Positions 1 to 6,375 of a DNA stretch of 9,438 nt are shown here, one piece after another. The translations under genes were made by a program, and so were the position numbers. The notes under the pieces were generated by a model that was not told where the DNA came from, made no database searches, and was given only the letters and a program-made list of their open reading frames with translations. Every line of letters begins with the position of its first letter. Position 1 is the stretch's first letter. The stretch is from contig JAPLZR010000038.1 of assembly GCA_026394935.1 (NCBI GenBank), forward strand, positions 1 through 9,438, read 5' to 3'. Source of the DNA: Candidatus Woesearchaeota archaeon. GTDB lineage: Archaea; Nanobdellota; Nanobdellia; Woesearchaeales; ARS49.

Positions 1-123
1 AAAAGAAAGACTCTTAGCAAGAAAATCAATAACAGTTCCGAAAGAGCGTTTTGCAAGCTGTTTATCAATAATAGTCTCTAAAATCTCCTTTATGTTCCGG
101 TCAGATATTCTTATTGCAGGCAT
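1..123 (-). CDS. 5' part of a small gene of unknown function, running off the window
   Basis: An open frame starts at the ATG at 123-121 and continues for 41 codons off the left edge without a stop. The protein begins MPAIRISDRNIKEILETI and continues as an apparently amphipathic helical segment rich in Ile, Lys and Asp. I do not recognise a family. The short N-terminal strand-like stretch followed by helices would fit a small DNA-binding or antitoxin-like protein, but that is a guess. The start is supported by a TATA-like box on the same strand at 155-146, which would place transcription at or near the ATG. It is transcribed divergently from gap. Confidence 0.5.
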   Translation of the reverse strand, partial: MPAIRISDRNIKEILETIIDKQLAKRSFGTVIDFLAKSLSF

Positions 124-131
124 CCAAACCA

Positions 132-178
132 GTATTTTAAAGCCATTATAAAAAGATTATTGTGATAAATTTAAATAA
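132..178. promoter_or_regulatory. Divergent promoter region between the left-edge gene and gap
   Basis: This AT-rich stretch holds archaeal TATA-like boxes for both directions. TTATAAAAAG (146-155) reads as a TATA box on either strand; read leftward it lies about 25 nt before the ATG at 123. A second box, AAATTTAAATAA (167-178), read rightward, would place the gap transcript start near 197, which is exactly the base of the leader hairpin. Assignment is by motif and spacing only. Confidence 0.5.
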
Positions 179-196
179 TGCGCAATAAACAACAAA

Positions 197-260
197 CGAA
201 AAGAGGCAGCGCTGAAAGCAAGCTTTCAGCGGGTCTCTTTTTGACATTCAAAAAGAGGTG
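197..260 (+). promoter_or_regulatory. gap leader: two mutually exclusive RNA folds, one hiding the ribosome binding site
   Basis: Fold 1 is a long hairpin: 197-205 pairs with 235-243 (9 pairs, one G-U), then a small internal loop, then 210-218 pairs with 223-231 (9 perfect pairs) closed by a CAAG loop; it ends in a T5 run. Fold 2 pairs 235-243 with 249-257 (9 perfect pairs, loop ACATT). It uses the same 3' arm and buries the GAG of the Shine-Dalgarno GAGGTG (255-260), which stands 4 nt before the gap ATG. The two folds cannot coexist. This geometry fits a translational switch or attenuator. The complementarity is seen directly; the regulatory role is inferred. Confidence 0.55.
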
Positions 261-264
261 CATC

Positions 265-1170
265 ATGGTACGCGTTGCAATTAATGGCTTTGGCAGAATA
301 GGAAGACAGATTCTTCAGGCAGGCATTAATGATTCTGACATTGAATGGGTGGCAATAAACGACTTAACAGACACAAAAACACTCGCATACCTGCTGAAAT
401 ACGATTCAGTACACGGAAAATCACCATACCCAGTAGAATATGACGATAAAAACCTCATAGTAAACAAAAAAGTCATCAAAGTATTCGCAGAAAAAGACCC
501 AACAAAACTACCCTGGAAAGACCTGAAGATAGATGTAGTGGTAGAAAGCACAGGACTGTTCACAGACAGGGAAGGAGCAAGCCTCCACCTGAAAGCAGGA
601 GCGAAAAAAGTGCTGATATCAGCACCAGCAAAAGACCCAGACATAACAATAGTCAAAGGAGTCAACGAAAACGAATACGACAAGAAAAAACACAACATAA
701 TAAGCAACGCAAGCTGCACAACAAACGGGCTCGCGCCAATGATAAAAGTGCTCAATGACAACCTTGGCGTCAAAAGAGGATTCATGGTAACAGCACACGC
801 GTACACAGCAGACCAAAGACTAGTAGATGCACCGCACAAAGACTTGCGAAGGGCGAGAAGTGCTGTAGCATGGAGAGTGCCAGTACCAGATGGGAGCATA
901 GTACAGTTCGTAGCAGAAGTAGAAAAAGCAACAGACATACAAAAAGTAAACTGGCTGTTCAAACAAGTAGCGCAATATCACCTAAAAGGCATCATAGAAT
1001 ATTCTGAAGAGCCGTTGGTAAGCAGGGACATCATACACAACCCAAACAGCTGCATCTTTGACGCACCAAGCACAAACGTCATAGACGGAACATTGGTAGC
1101 AGTAAGCGCATGGTATGACAACGAATGGGGATACAGCTGCCGAATGGTAGACGTGATTAAACTACTATAG
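265..1170 (+). CDS. gap: Glyceraldehyde-3-phosphate dehydrogenase, bacterial type I, with an internal deletion
   Basis: This enzyme oxidises glyceraldehyde-3-phosphate to 1,3-bisphosphoglycerate with NAD(P)+ in cytoplasmic glycolysis or gluconeogenesis. The Rossmann motif INGFGRIGRQ is at residues 6-15, the active-site SNASCTTN with catalytic Cys at 151, and the partner His at 178 (TAHAYT). The phosphate-site Thr/Asp are in YTADQ and Arg is in RVPVP at 204; the C-terminal signature is WYDNEWGY at 283-290. The start at 265 is chosen over the upstream in-frame ATG at 178 because MVRVAINGFG is the family N-terminus and GAGGTG precedes it. At 301 residues it is about 30 shorter than usual (330-335). 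The loss falls between RRARSA and AWRVP (about residue 200), where the family has the IIPxxTGAAKAV segment with the Thr-Gly of the inorganic-phosphate site. Archaea usually carry the unrelated-looking type II enzyme, so bacterial ancestry is likely. It may be impaired. Confidence 0.93.
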   Translation: MVRVAINGFGRIGRQILQAGINDSDIEWVAINDLTDTKTLAYLLKYDSVHGKSPYPVEYDDKNLIVNKKVIKVFAEKDPTKLPWKDLKIDVVVESTGLFTDREGASLHLKAGAKKVLISAPAKDPDITIVKGVNENEYDKKKHNIISNASCTTNGLAPMIKVLNDNLGVKRGFMVTAHAYTADQRLVDAPHKDLRRARSAVAWRVPVPDGSIVQFVAEVEKATDIQKVNWLFKQVAQYHLKGIIEYSEEPLVSRDIIHNPNSCIFDAPSTNVIDGTLVAVSAWYDNEWGYSCRMVDVIKLL

Positions 1171-1807
1171 CCTTAATTATTTTAACCTCAGTCTTAGGCT
1201 TGTCACCAGCACCAGTAGGAGTTGAACCAATCTTGTCCAAAACATCCTGACCTTCAATCAATTCTCCAAAAATAGCGTGCTTGCCATCAAGCCAAGGCGT
1301 TGCAATCAATGTTATGAAAAACTGACTGCCACCAGTGTTAGGACCGGCATTAGCCATGCTAAGAATGCCTTTCTTGCTGTGCTTCAAACCAGCACCAAAC
1401 TCATCAGCAATCTCGTAACCAGGACCGCCACTGCCGGTGCCAGTAGGATCGCCACCCTGAATCATAAAGTTTTTTATGACTCTGTGAAAAATAGTTCCAT
1501 CATAAAATCCCTTCTCAACCAAATCCTTAAAGTTCTTGACAGTCTTAGGCGCTTTGTCATCAAACAATTTAATTTTCATCGTTCCCATACTCGTTTCCAG
1601 TTCAACAATAGTGTTCATATTCTCAACCTCCAACTTTTCAACTTCAGCAGAAACATTCTCAGCCTCTGCAACCTTAACTTCAACCTTCTCAGCATCAACA
1701 ATCTCTTTCTCAACAGCATCCAAAGACCCTGAAAGATTCAAGTCCTCTGCAACTTTAGCCGGCGCACAGGCAACCAGCAACAGCAAAACCAACAGCACAT
1801 ATTTCAT
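1157..1807 (-). CDS. Cyclophilin-type peptidyl-prolyl cis-trans isomerase with lipoprotein signal
   Basis: It catalyses cis-trans isomerisation of proline peptide bonds to help folding. Residues 1-14 (MKYVLLVLLLLVAC) form a hydrophobic signal with a lipobox-like LVAC; Cys14 would be the lipidated residue, placing this form outside the membrane. Residues 15-63 are a charged Glu/Lys/Val/Ala linker, probably helical. The cyclophilin domain spans about 64-216: FHRVIKNFMIQGG (107-119, catalytic Arg109), NTGGSQFFI (157-165), Trp172 and His177. A GGAGG at 1819-1815 lies 7 nt before the ATG. A second GGAGG lies before the internal ATG at 1618, which would give a 153-residue signal-less protein, the usual length of prokaryotic cyclophilins. 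The start overlaps the methyltransferase stop by 4 nt (ATGA), so translation is probably coupled. The 3' end overlaps the gap 3' end by 14 nt, tail to tail. Confidence 0.93.
   Translation of the reverse strand: MKYVLLVLLLLVACAPAKVAEDLNLSGSLDAVEKEIVDAEKVEVKVAEAENVSAEVEKLEVENMNTIVELETSMGTMKIKLFDDKAPKTVKNFKDLVEKGFYDGTIFHRVIKNFMIQGGDPTGTGSGGPGYEIADEFGAGLKHSKKGILSMANAGPNTGGSQFFITLIATPWLDGKHAIFGELIEGQDVLDKIGSTPTGAGDKPKTEVKIIKAIVV
1616..1631 (-). promoter_or_regulatory. Internal ribosome binding site and ATG inside the cyclophilin gene
   Basis: On the - strand GGAGG (1631-1627) is followed after 8 nt by an in-frame ATG (1618-1616). That matches the quality and spacing of the site before the full-length start (GGAGG, 7 nt). 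It sits exactly at the junction between the charged linker and the cyclophilin fold. A product started here would lack signal and linker. The sequence is certain; its use is inferred. Confidence 0.45.
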
Positions 1808-2763
1808 TTTTCTCCCTCCTTCCTAATCCCAGCAACGAAAAAGCCCTCAGTATCATTATCCTGAGGCCACAAACGCAAACAGCAATGAACTTCACCATTG
1901 TATTTCTCACCATCAAACTCAAGAACAGGATTACTTCGCTTAATCGGCAAATCAATCTCCAGCATACGCGCATCCTTAACATTATTCAACAAATGACTAA
2001 CAACAGCCTCGTTCTCCTCAGGCTCAGAAGAACACGTGCTGTAAACCAAAATACCGCCAGGCTTCAAACACTTCCAGGCAGCCATAATCAAACGCTTCTG
2101 AATTTTTGCAAGACGGCCAATCATATCAGGATTCCACATCAAAATAGTCTTAGGAGACTTCCTAATAGTACCTGTGCCAGAACAAGGAGCATCCAGCAAA
2201 ACCTTATCAAACATTATGCCAGCATCAGCAAACTTCTCACCCTGCATCAAAGTAGTCAAATGATTAAAACTGCCAACACGCTGCAAATTAATCCCCAAAG
2301 CAGCCAAACGGTCACCCTTAACATCATTAGCAACAAGAATGCCAGAATTCTTCATATACTGAGCAATCTGAGAAGACTTACTGCCAGGAGAAGCACACAT
2401 ATCAAGCACAACATCACCAGGCTGAGGATTCAAAACAACAGGAGGAATCATAGAAGCAGCCTCCTGAACATAATAATAACCCAAACCGTGCTCAACAGTA
2501 TTCCCAACATCACGCCTGCCTTCCTTGTGCTCAATAAAAAAGCCCTCCTTACACCACAAAACAGGCTCAAGAATCCAATCCTTCTGCAAACGCTTAACAC
2601 ACTCCTCAACAGAAATCTTCAAAGTATTAACTCGAATAGACTTGCGCAAAAAAGACAAAGAATACTTCTTGAAAACATCCCAATCAGTCAGCAAGCTATA
2701 TCTTTCAATAAATTTCTCCTTAAACACATACTTGTCCGCATCCAAAAAAGGCTTCAAAACCAT
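1804..2763 (-). CDS. NOL1/NOP2/Sun-family RNA (cytosine-5) methyltransferase
   Basis: It transfers a methyl group from S-adenosylmethionine to C5 of a cytosine in RNA, most likely tRNA in an archaeon, although rRNA cannot be excluded. The SAM-binding motif DMCASPGSKS is at residues 121-130, the motif IV DAPCSGTG at 191-198, and the motif VI STCSSEPEENE at 242-252. The two family cysteines are present, Cys194 and Cys244; in this family the Cys of the STC motif is the nucleophile and that of the PC motif helps release. The C-terminal LRLWPQDNDTEGFFVA is also typical. At 319 residues it fits compact archaeal members; the N-terminal 110 residues form the usual RNA-binding part, and no PUA domain is visible. 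The ATG lies inside the 3' end of elp3 (10-nt overlap) and the stop overlaps the cyclophilin start, so it is the middle gene of a coupled operon with another RNA modification enzyme. Confidence 0.93.
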   Translation of the reverse strand: MVLKPFLDADKYVFKEKFIERYSLLTDWDVFKKYSLSFLRKSIRVNTLKISVEECVKRLQKDWILEPVLWCKEGFFIEHKEGRRDVGNTVEHGLGYYYVQEAASMIPPVVLNPQPGDVVLDMCASPGSKSSQIAQYMKNSGILVANDVKGDRLAALGINLQRVGSFNHLTTLMQGEKFADAGIMFDKVLLDAPCSGTGTIRKSPKTILMWNPDMIGRLAKIQKRLIMAAWKCLKPGGILVYSTCSSEPEENEAVVSHLLNNVKDARMLEIDLPIKRSNPVLEFDGEKYNGEVHCCLRLWPQDNDTEGFFVAGIRKEGEK

Positions 2764-4376
2764 TTGCTCACGTAAACACCATCAAGTTTGAAACCCAGAT
2801 TATAAAAGTATTCCCTCGCGCCAACACCAGAAATAACAAGAATTTTTTTGCAGCCAAACTCTTCTTTAGCAATCCTTTCAGCCTCTGCAACCAATTGCCT
2901 GCCAAGACCTTTATGCTGAACATCCCCTGCTTCGCCAAGAGGAACAGCCTGACCATAAACGTGCAACTCACGAATACCGGCACTGTTCTTAGGAATTTCA
3001 GAGCGATGACTTTCAGGAACAATGCGCAACCTGCAGAAACCGAGCAATAAATCATTCTTTGTATCTTCAAAAGACAAGAAAACTTCCTTCCCTCCAGAAG
3101 CATCATAATCCTCGCGCAAAAGCTTCACAGCAGACCAATCAATCAAACTATCACGAGGCTCACGACAACGAATACAACGACATTTCACTCTATGCTCAAT
3201 CAATTGGCGCAGATTAGAAACACTCGGACCAGCCTCAATAACATTGCCAGGAATATCACGCTGAATACGCATAATCCTGCACCACTTAGGCACAAACTTC
3301 TTCACCTCAACAACAATATCCGCAGCATCCTCGCCAGACAAAGGCTCGTATTTTCCAGACTTCCACAAATCATACAAGCCAGTGCCCTTAATAACAGTCG
3401 TCGGATAAATCTTGATAGCATCAGGCATAAAATCGGGATTTGAAAAAAGAATCCTGAAATCTTCAATATCCATTTCTTTCGACATGCCCGGCAAACCAGG
3501 CATCATATGATAACCAACCTTCAACAAACTATTGCGCATAAGCTTAGTAGCCTTAACAGAATCCTTAACAGAATGACCCCTGTGCACGAAATCCAAAACA
3601 CTATCACGCAAACACTGCACGCCAACCTCAACACGAGTAGCGCCAAGCCTCAGCATACCATCAATATGCTTCTCAAAACACCAATCAGGCCGAGTCTCAA
3701 CACACAAAGCAACACAACGAATCTTCGCGGTTTCATTGCGCTTCTGCTCTGCTTCCAACGAGCTCACACCTTTCATCGCAAGCTCTCTTTCATGAATGTG
3801 CCTGGTGCGCTCAGAATCACCAAGAATTCCAGGAAGCTCGAAAAAAGACAAGAAATCATCAAAATGACCATAAAACTTCTCGCCAAAATCATTCAAGGCT
3901 TTCAAAGCATACATGATAAACTCGGTCTGGTAGTCCTGAGGAAAAGCAGGAAAAGTACCGCCCTGAATAATCAGCTCAACCTTCTCAGGAACGTGACCGA
4001 TAGCAACAAATTGCTCAAGACGATTAAAAACAATCAAGTAAGGATCGTACAGATTACGGGCGCCACGCATAGTACTCGGCTCTTTACCAGTATAACTCTG
4101 AGGAACACTGCCAAAAGGAGAATCAAGACCGCCAGGACAATACAAACACTTGCCGTGAGGACAGGGAAAAGGCGCAGTCATCAAAGCAACAGGAGCAACA
4201 CCAGACAAAGTACGCATAGGCTTAGTAACAATCCTTGATTTCGTGTTCAAGAACACCTCAGCATCAGAAGGAATCTTAGAAAGCTTGTACTTCCTCGCAA
4301 GCTTAGTCTTCAGCTTAGACAACTCATCCTTGGATAAACTCCCCGCGCCCTTAACCTCATCAAAAAACCCATCCAT
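2754..4376 (-). CDS. elp3: Elp3, tRNA U34 carboxymethyl transferase (radical SAM plus acetyltransferase)
   Basis: Elp3 modifies the wobble uridine of tRNAs, using acetyl-CoA and radical SAM chemistry to make the cm5-type side chain; archaea use it as a single protein without the other Elongator subunits. The protein has 540 residues, normal for the family. Iron-sulfur ligands are in CPHGKCLYC (Cys72, 77, 80), followed by PGG. The radical SAM barrel runs to about 390 (VELIIQGGTFPAF, ALCVETRPDW, VEVGVQC, YHMMPGLPGM). A zinc-type knot CRCIRC is at 399-404. The C-terminal GNAT domain carries RELHVYG (469-475), the acetyl-CoA loop QHKGLGRQLV (487-496), and a C-terminus near REYFYNLGF (521-529). 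All key residues are intact. It starts 33 nt after the stop of the preceding surface-protein gene, with its own TATA-like box, and leads the elp3 - methyltransferase - cyclophilin operon. Confidence 0.97.
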   Translation of the reverse strand: MDGFFDEVKGAGSLSKDELSKLKTKLARKYKLSKIPSDAEVFLNTKSRIVTKPMRTLSGVAPVALMTAPFPCPHGKCLYCPGGLDSPFGSVPQSYTGKEPSTMRGARNLYDPYLIVFNRLEQFVAIGHVPEKVELIIQGGTFPAFPQDYQTEFIMYALKALNDFGEKFYGHFDDFLSFFELPGILGDSERTRHIHERELAMKGVSSLEAEQKRNETAKIRCVALCVETRPDWCFEKHIDGMLRLGATRVEVGVQCLRDSVLDFVHRGHSVKDSVKATKLMRNSLLKVGYHMMPGLPGMSKEMDIEDFRILFSNPDFMPDAIKIYPTTVIKGTGLYDLWKSGKYEPLSGEDAADIVVEVKKFVPKWCRIMRIQRDIPGNVIEAGPSVSNLRQLIEHRVKCRCIRCREPRDSLIDWSAVKLLREDYDASGGKEVFLSFEDTKNDLLLGFCRLRIVPESHRSEIPKNSAGIRELHVYGQAVPLGEAGDVQHKGLGRQLVAEAERIAKEEFGCKKILVISGVGAREYFYNLGFKLDGVYVSKWF

Positions 4377-4397
4377 AACAAGAAAGCCACTATTGAA

Positions 4398-4409
4398 GCT
4401 TTTTAAATC
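4398..4409 (-). promoter_or_regulatory. elp3: TATA-like box for elp3
   Basis: GATTTAAAAAGC read on the - strand lies about 27 nt before the elp3 ATG (4376), directly after the TAA of the upstream gene. The spacing would give a nearly leaderless transcript; no Shine-Dalgarno is seen before elp3, which agrees. Confidence 0.5.
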
Positions 4410-4943
4410 TTAGTTGCCAAAAACAGAAAATCTCAATCCAGAAATGTACACTGAAGTTCCAGGCTCAACAACAACATCCATGTACAAAGAAGGACTATGG
4501 AACAAAGTCGGATCAAGAACACAAGTCTCACGGCACTCATTATTGAAGCTTCCCGGCACTGCAACATAACCGGCAGGCAGACTTTCAATCTTATTCAGCT
4601 TCTCACCAGGAAAAATATCAAGCGAAGCCATTCCAGTAATCTGGTCCATAGCAGAACCTTGACGCCTCTTATTGGTGAAAACCAAACGCTCAACAACGCC
4701 GTCAGAAAGATAAATATTAACCAAACCAGCACCATTAACCTTGCCTGACAAAGACAAAGAAGACAGTTTCAAAGGCGGTTCAGAGCTAAGCACAAAGCGC
4801 TGACTTTCAGAAACATCCATGTCCAGATCCTGTGAAAAAGTCTCTGCAGGTACAAAGCCCGTGATAGTTGGCTTGCTGAAAAACAGCGTGAACAAAATCA
4901 CACCAAAAACAATCACGCCTAACAGCAAGCGATGTGATTCCAT
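4410..4943 (-). CDS. Single-helix membrane-anchored surface protein with C-x-E-T-C domain, function unknown
   Basis: No known family is recognised. From the ATG at 4943 it has 177 residues. A transmembrane helix covers about 6-22 (LLLGVIVFGVILFTLFF), followed by SKPTITGFVP, an 'ITGF' stalk I associate with Woesearchaeota-type surface proteins, and then an extracytoplasmic domain with many short beta-like stretches. That domain contains LSLSGKVNGAGLVNIYL (63-79) and the motif CRETC (137-141), whose cysteines could form a disulfide. The same pattern occurs in the 269-residue membrane protein encoded two genes upstream. A GTG at 4952 overlapping the preceding stop (GTGA) is an alternative start giving 180 residues; the ATG is preferred because GTGAT lies 6 nt before it. 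It is last in the four-gene operon and ends just before the elp3 promoter. Confidence 0.8.
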   Translation of the reverse strand: MESHRLLLGVIVFGVILFTLFFSKPTITGFVPAETFSQDLDMDVSESQRFVLSSEPPLKLSSLSLSGKVNGAGLVNIYLSDGVVERLVFTNKRRQGSAMDQITGMASLDIFPGEKLNKIESLPAGYVAVPGSFNNECRETCVLDPTLFHSPSLYMDVVVEPGTSVYISGLRFSVFGN

Positions 4944-4948
4944 ACTAA

Positions 4949-5578
4949 TCACAGTTCAATAAGCTGTTTATAAATCTTTTCGATTTCATCACGTTCAGAA
5001 GATGGGCTGACTTCCTCTATCTTCTTCAAAACACTGCCCCATTCCTGCTCAATCACAACTTCAGGCTCAACATGATGACCTTCAACCTCTGCCTTCTGAA
5101 GCCTGAAAGAAACCTTTTCCATAACTTCATCAGCATACATCTTCAGCTTTGCAGAAACAGCAATACTAGCAGGCTTTATCCTTTCCCACACTTTTTTCAT
5201 CTTGTCGCTTAAAGGAACAGGAGGCTCCAAATGCATTCCAATCTCGCCAGTTTCCTTCCAGCGGGAAACAGCCTGAGTCAAATTCTGAACAATATGCTCG
5301 TGAATCTGCTGACGAGTTCTCTCCCGCTCCTGCTCACCGGCAGATTCCTCATCAACCTCTTTTTCAGCCTCTTCTTCTTTAATCTCCTGAAACGGACTGA
5401 CCTCCTCAACAACCACTTCTTTCGGTTTCAATTCCTCAGGAGGAACCTCAACAATATCCTTGAACAAGCCAGCAACCTTGTGCTTGAACAAAGAAAATCT
5501 GGACGGCTTTGGAGGTTCTGGATGATGATGTTCCTGAGGACGATGTTCTTGATGGTGCGGATGATTCACTTTTCCCAT
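4949..5578 (-). CDS. His-rich, acidic soluble protein of unknown function
   Basis: No family is recognised. The product has 209 residues with no signal or membrane helix, so it is probably cytoplasmic. Residues 5-19 are strikingly rich in His (8 of 15) and could bind metal. A basic, Phe/Lys-containing segment follows (about 25-40, SRFSLFKHKVAGLFKDI), then a Glu-rich low-complexity stretch (42-90), then predicted helices (90-165) and a short C-terminal helical segment (195-209). The basic segment might lie on the membrane surface. The start at 5578 is chosen because GAGGAG stands just before that ATG. The in-frame ATG at 5608 lies deeper inside the upstream gene and has no such site. It overlaps the upstream gene by 13 nt, and its stop lies at the start of the next gene. 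Position between two membrane proteins suggests a cytoplasmic partner of them. Confidence 0.75.
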   Translation of the reverse strand: MGKVNHPHHQEHRPQEHHHPEPPKPSRFSLFKHKVAGLFKDIVEVPPEELKPKEVVVEEVSPFQEIKEEEAEKEVDEESAGEQERERTRQQIHEHIVQNLTQAVSRWKETGEIGMHLEPPVPLSDKMKKVWERIKPASIAVSAKLKMYADEVMEKVSFRLQKAEVEGHHVEPEVVIEQEWGSVLKKIEEVSPSSERDEIEKIYKQLIEL

Positions 5579-6375
5579 TTCTCCTCTGCATCTTCCAAAT
5601 CCTTCCAAACATCCTGCTTAGAACCCGGCTGTTTATGCACAATAATCTCGTAAGCAGTCAAAACAAGCAAGGCAATAAGAACAAACGCGGCAAAAACGCT
5701 GACGGCCTGCTTTGTCACAACAGTAAAAGCAGCGGTTGGAGTGATTAAAGTAACACCAAAAACACTGCCAAGCGCGATAAAAGCACCAAGAAAAACCATA
5801 ATAACAATGCGCTTAGTCACAGGATTCTGGCAGTAATGCCCCAAAGTATGAGCGCCAATAACAGATATGAAAAGCAATAACGAAATCAAAAAGAGCGCGT
5901 GATTAGGCATCGGCAAATCAAACACGGTCTTAGGATAAGAAAGAAAACCAGTCGGCTCCAAAGGAATTGACATATGATAAGAATCAATAGTCAAAAAACC
6001 AGGACCTGACAAAACAACCAACAAGTATTCTGCCTGCAATGGAGGAATGGAACAGGTTTCAGTACAAGCAGAATCAAAACGCGTGCCAAAAGAAGAAAAC
6101 TCAAGAACAGCAGGAACAGATTTCGTATCCAAAACAAGATACCTTTTCTCTCCGCCAACAAGCCACACCTCAGCACTGCCAGAACCCTCCCAAGAGCCGG
6201 ACAAAGCCAAACCCTTCAAAGCAAAAGAATGCTGGAAAGGAACCTTCGCGGAATGAGACAAACGAATATCAGTATGCTCACGCAGTTCAGCAATCTCAGA
6301 AGGACGCACGGCAATCAAAGTAAGAATTAAAACTATCACAACCGACAACACCAAAACCGCTTTTTTCCAAGTCAT
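5566..6375 (-). CDS. Four-helix membrane protein with extracytoplasmic C-x-E-T-C domain, function unknown
   Basis: No characterised family is recognised. The protein has 269 residues. An N-terminal anchor helix (about 5-22) is followed by an extracytoplasmic domain (about 25-150), then three further helices at about 158-174, 189-212 and 222-245, and a charged C-terminal tail (246-269) that would be cytoplasmic. The domain contains LKGLALSGSWEGSGSAEVWL (53-72) and CTETC (104-108). It lines up with the domain of the last gene of the operon (LSLSGKVNGAG...; CRETC) in order and spacing, so the two are probably paralogues that differ in the three extra helices here. The ATG overlaps the stop of the upstream pilin-like gene (ATGA) and the stop lies inside the next gene, so translation of the cluster is probably coupled. 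Confidence 0.8.
   Translation of the reverse strand: MTWKKAVLVLSVVIVLILTLIAVRPSEIAELREHTDIRLSHSAKVPFQHSFALKGLALSGSWEGSGSAEVWLVGGEKRYLVLDTKSVPAVLEFSSFGTRFDSACTETCSIPPLQAEYLLVVLSGPGFLTIDSYHMSIPLEPTGFLSYPKTVFDLPMPNHALFLISLLLFISVIGAHTLGHYCQNPVTKRIVIMVFLGAFIALGSVFGVTLITPTAAFTVVTKQAVSVFAAFVLIALLVLTAYEIIVHKQPGSKQDVWKDLEDAEEKWEK

Noticed and set aside
178..264. Longer N-terminus for GAPDH from the in-frame ATG at 178
   Set aside because: The extra 29 residues come from the hairpin-forming leader and are absent from the family; GAGGTG precedes the ATG at 265.
315..962. Antisense open frame (215 codons) inside gap
   Set aside because: It follows from the A-rich codon choice of gap, has no plausible ribosome binding site or motif, and gap is unmistakable.
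1885..2775. Long + strand open frame (296 codons) opposite the methyltransferase gene
   Set aside because: It mirrors the real gene; the translation is dominated by Asn, Thr, Leu and Arg with no recognisable motif, while the other strand has complete methyltransferase motifs.
3507..4238. Long + strand open frame (243 codons) opposite elp3
   Set aside because: Low-information composition and no motif; the - strand frame encodes an intact Elp3.
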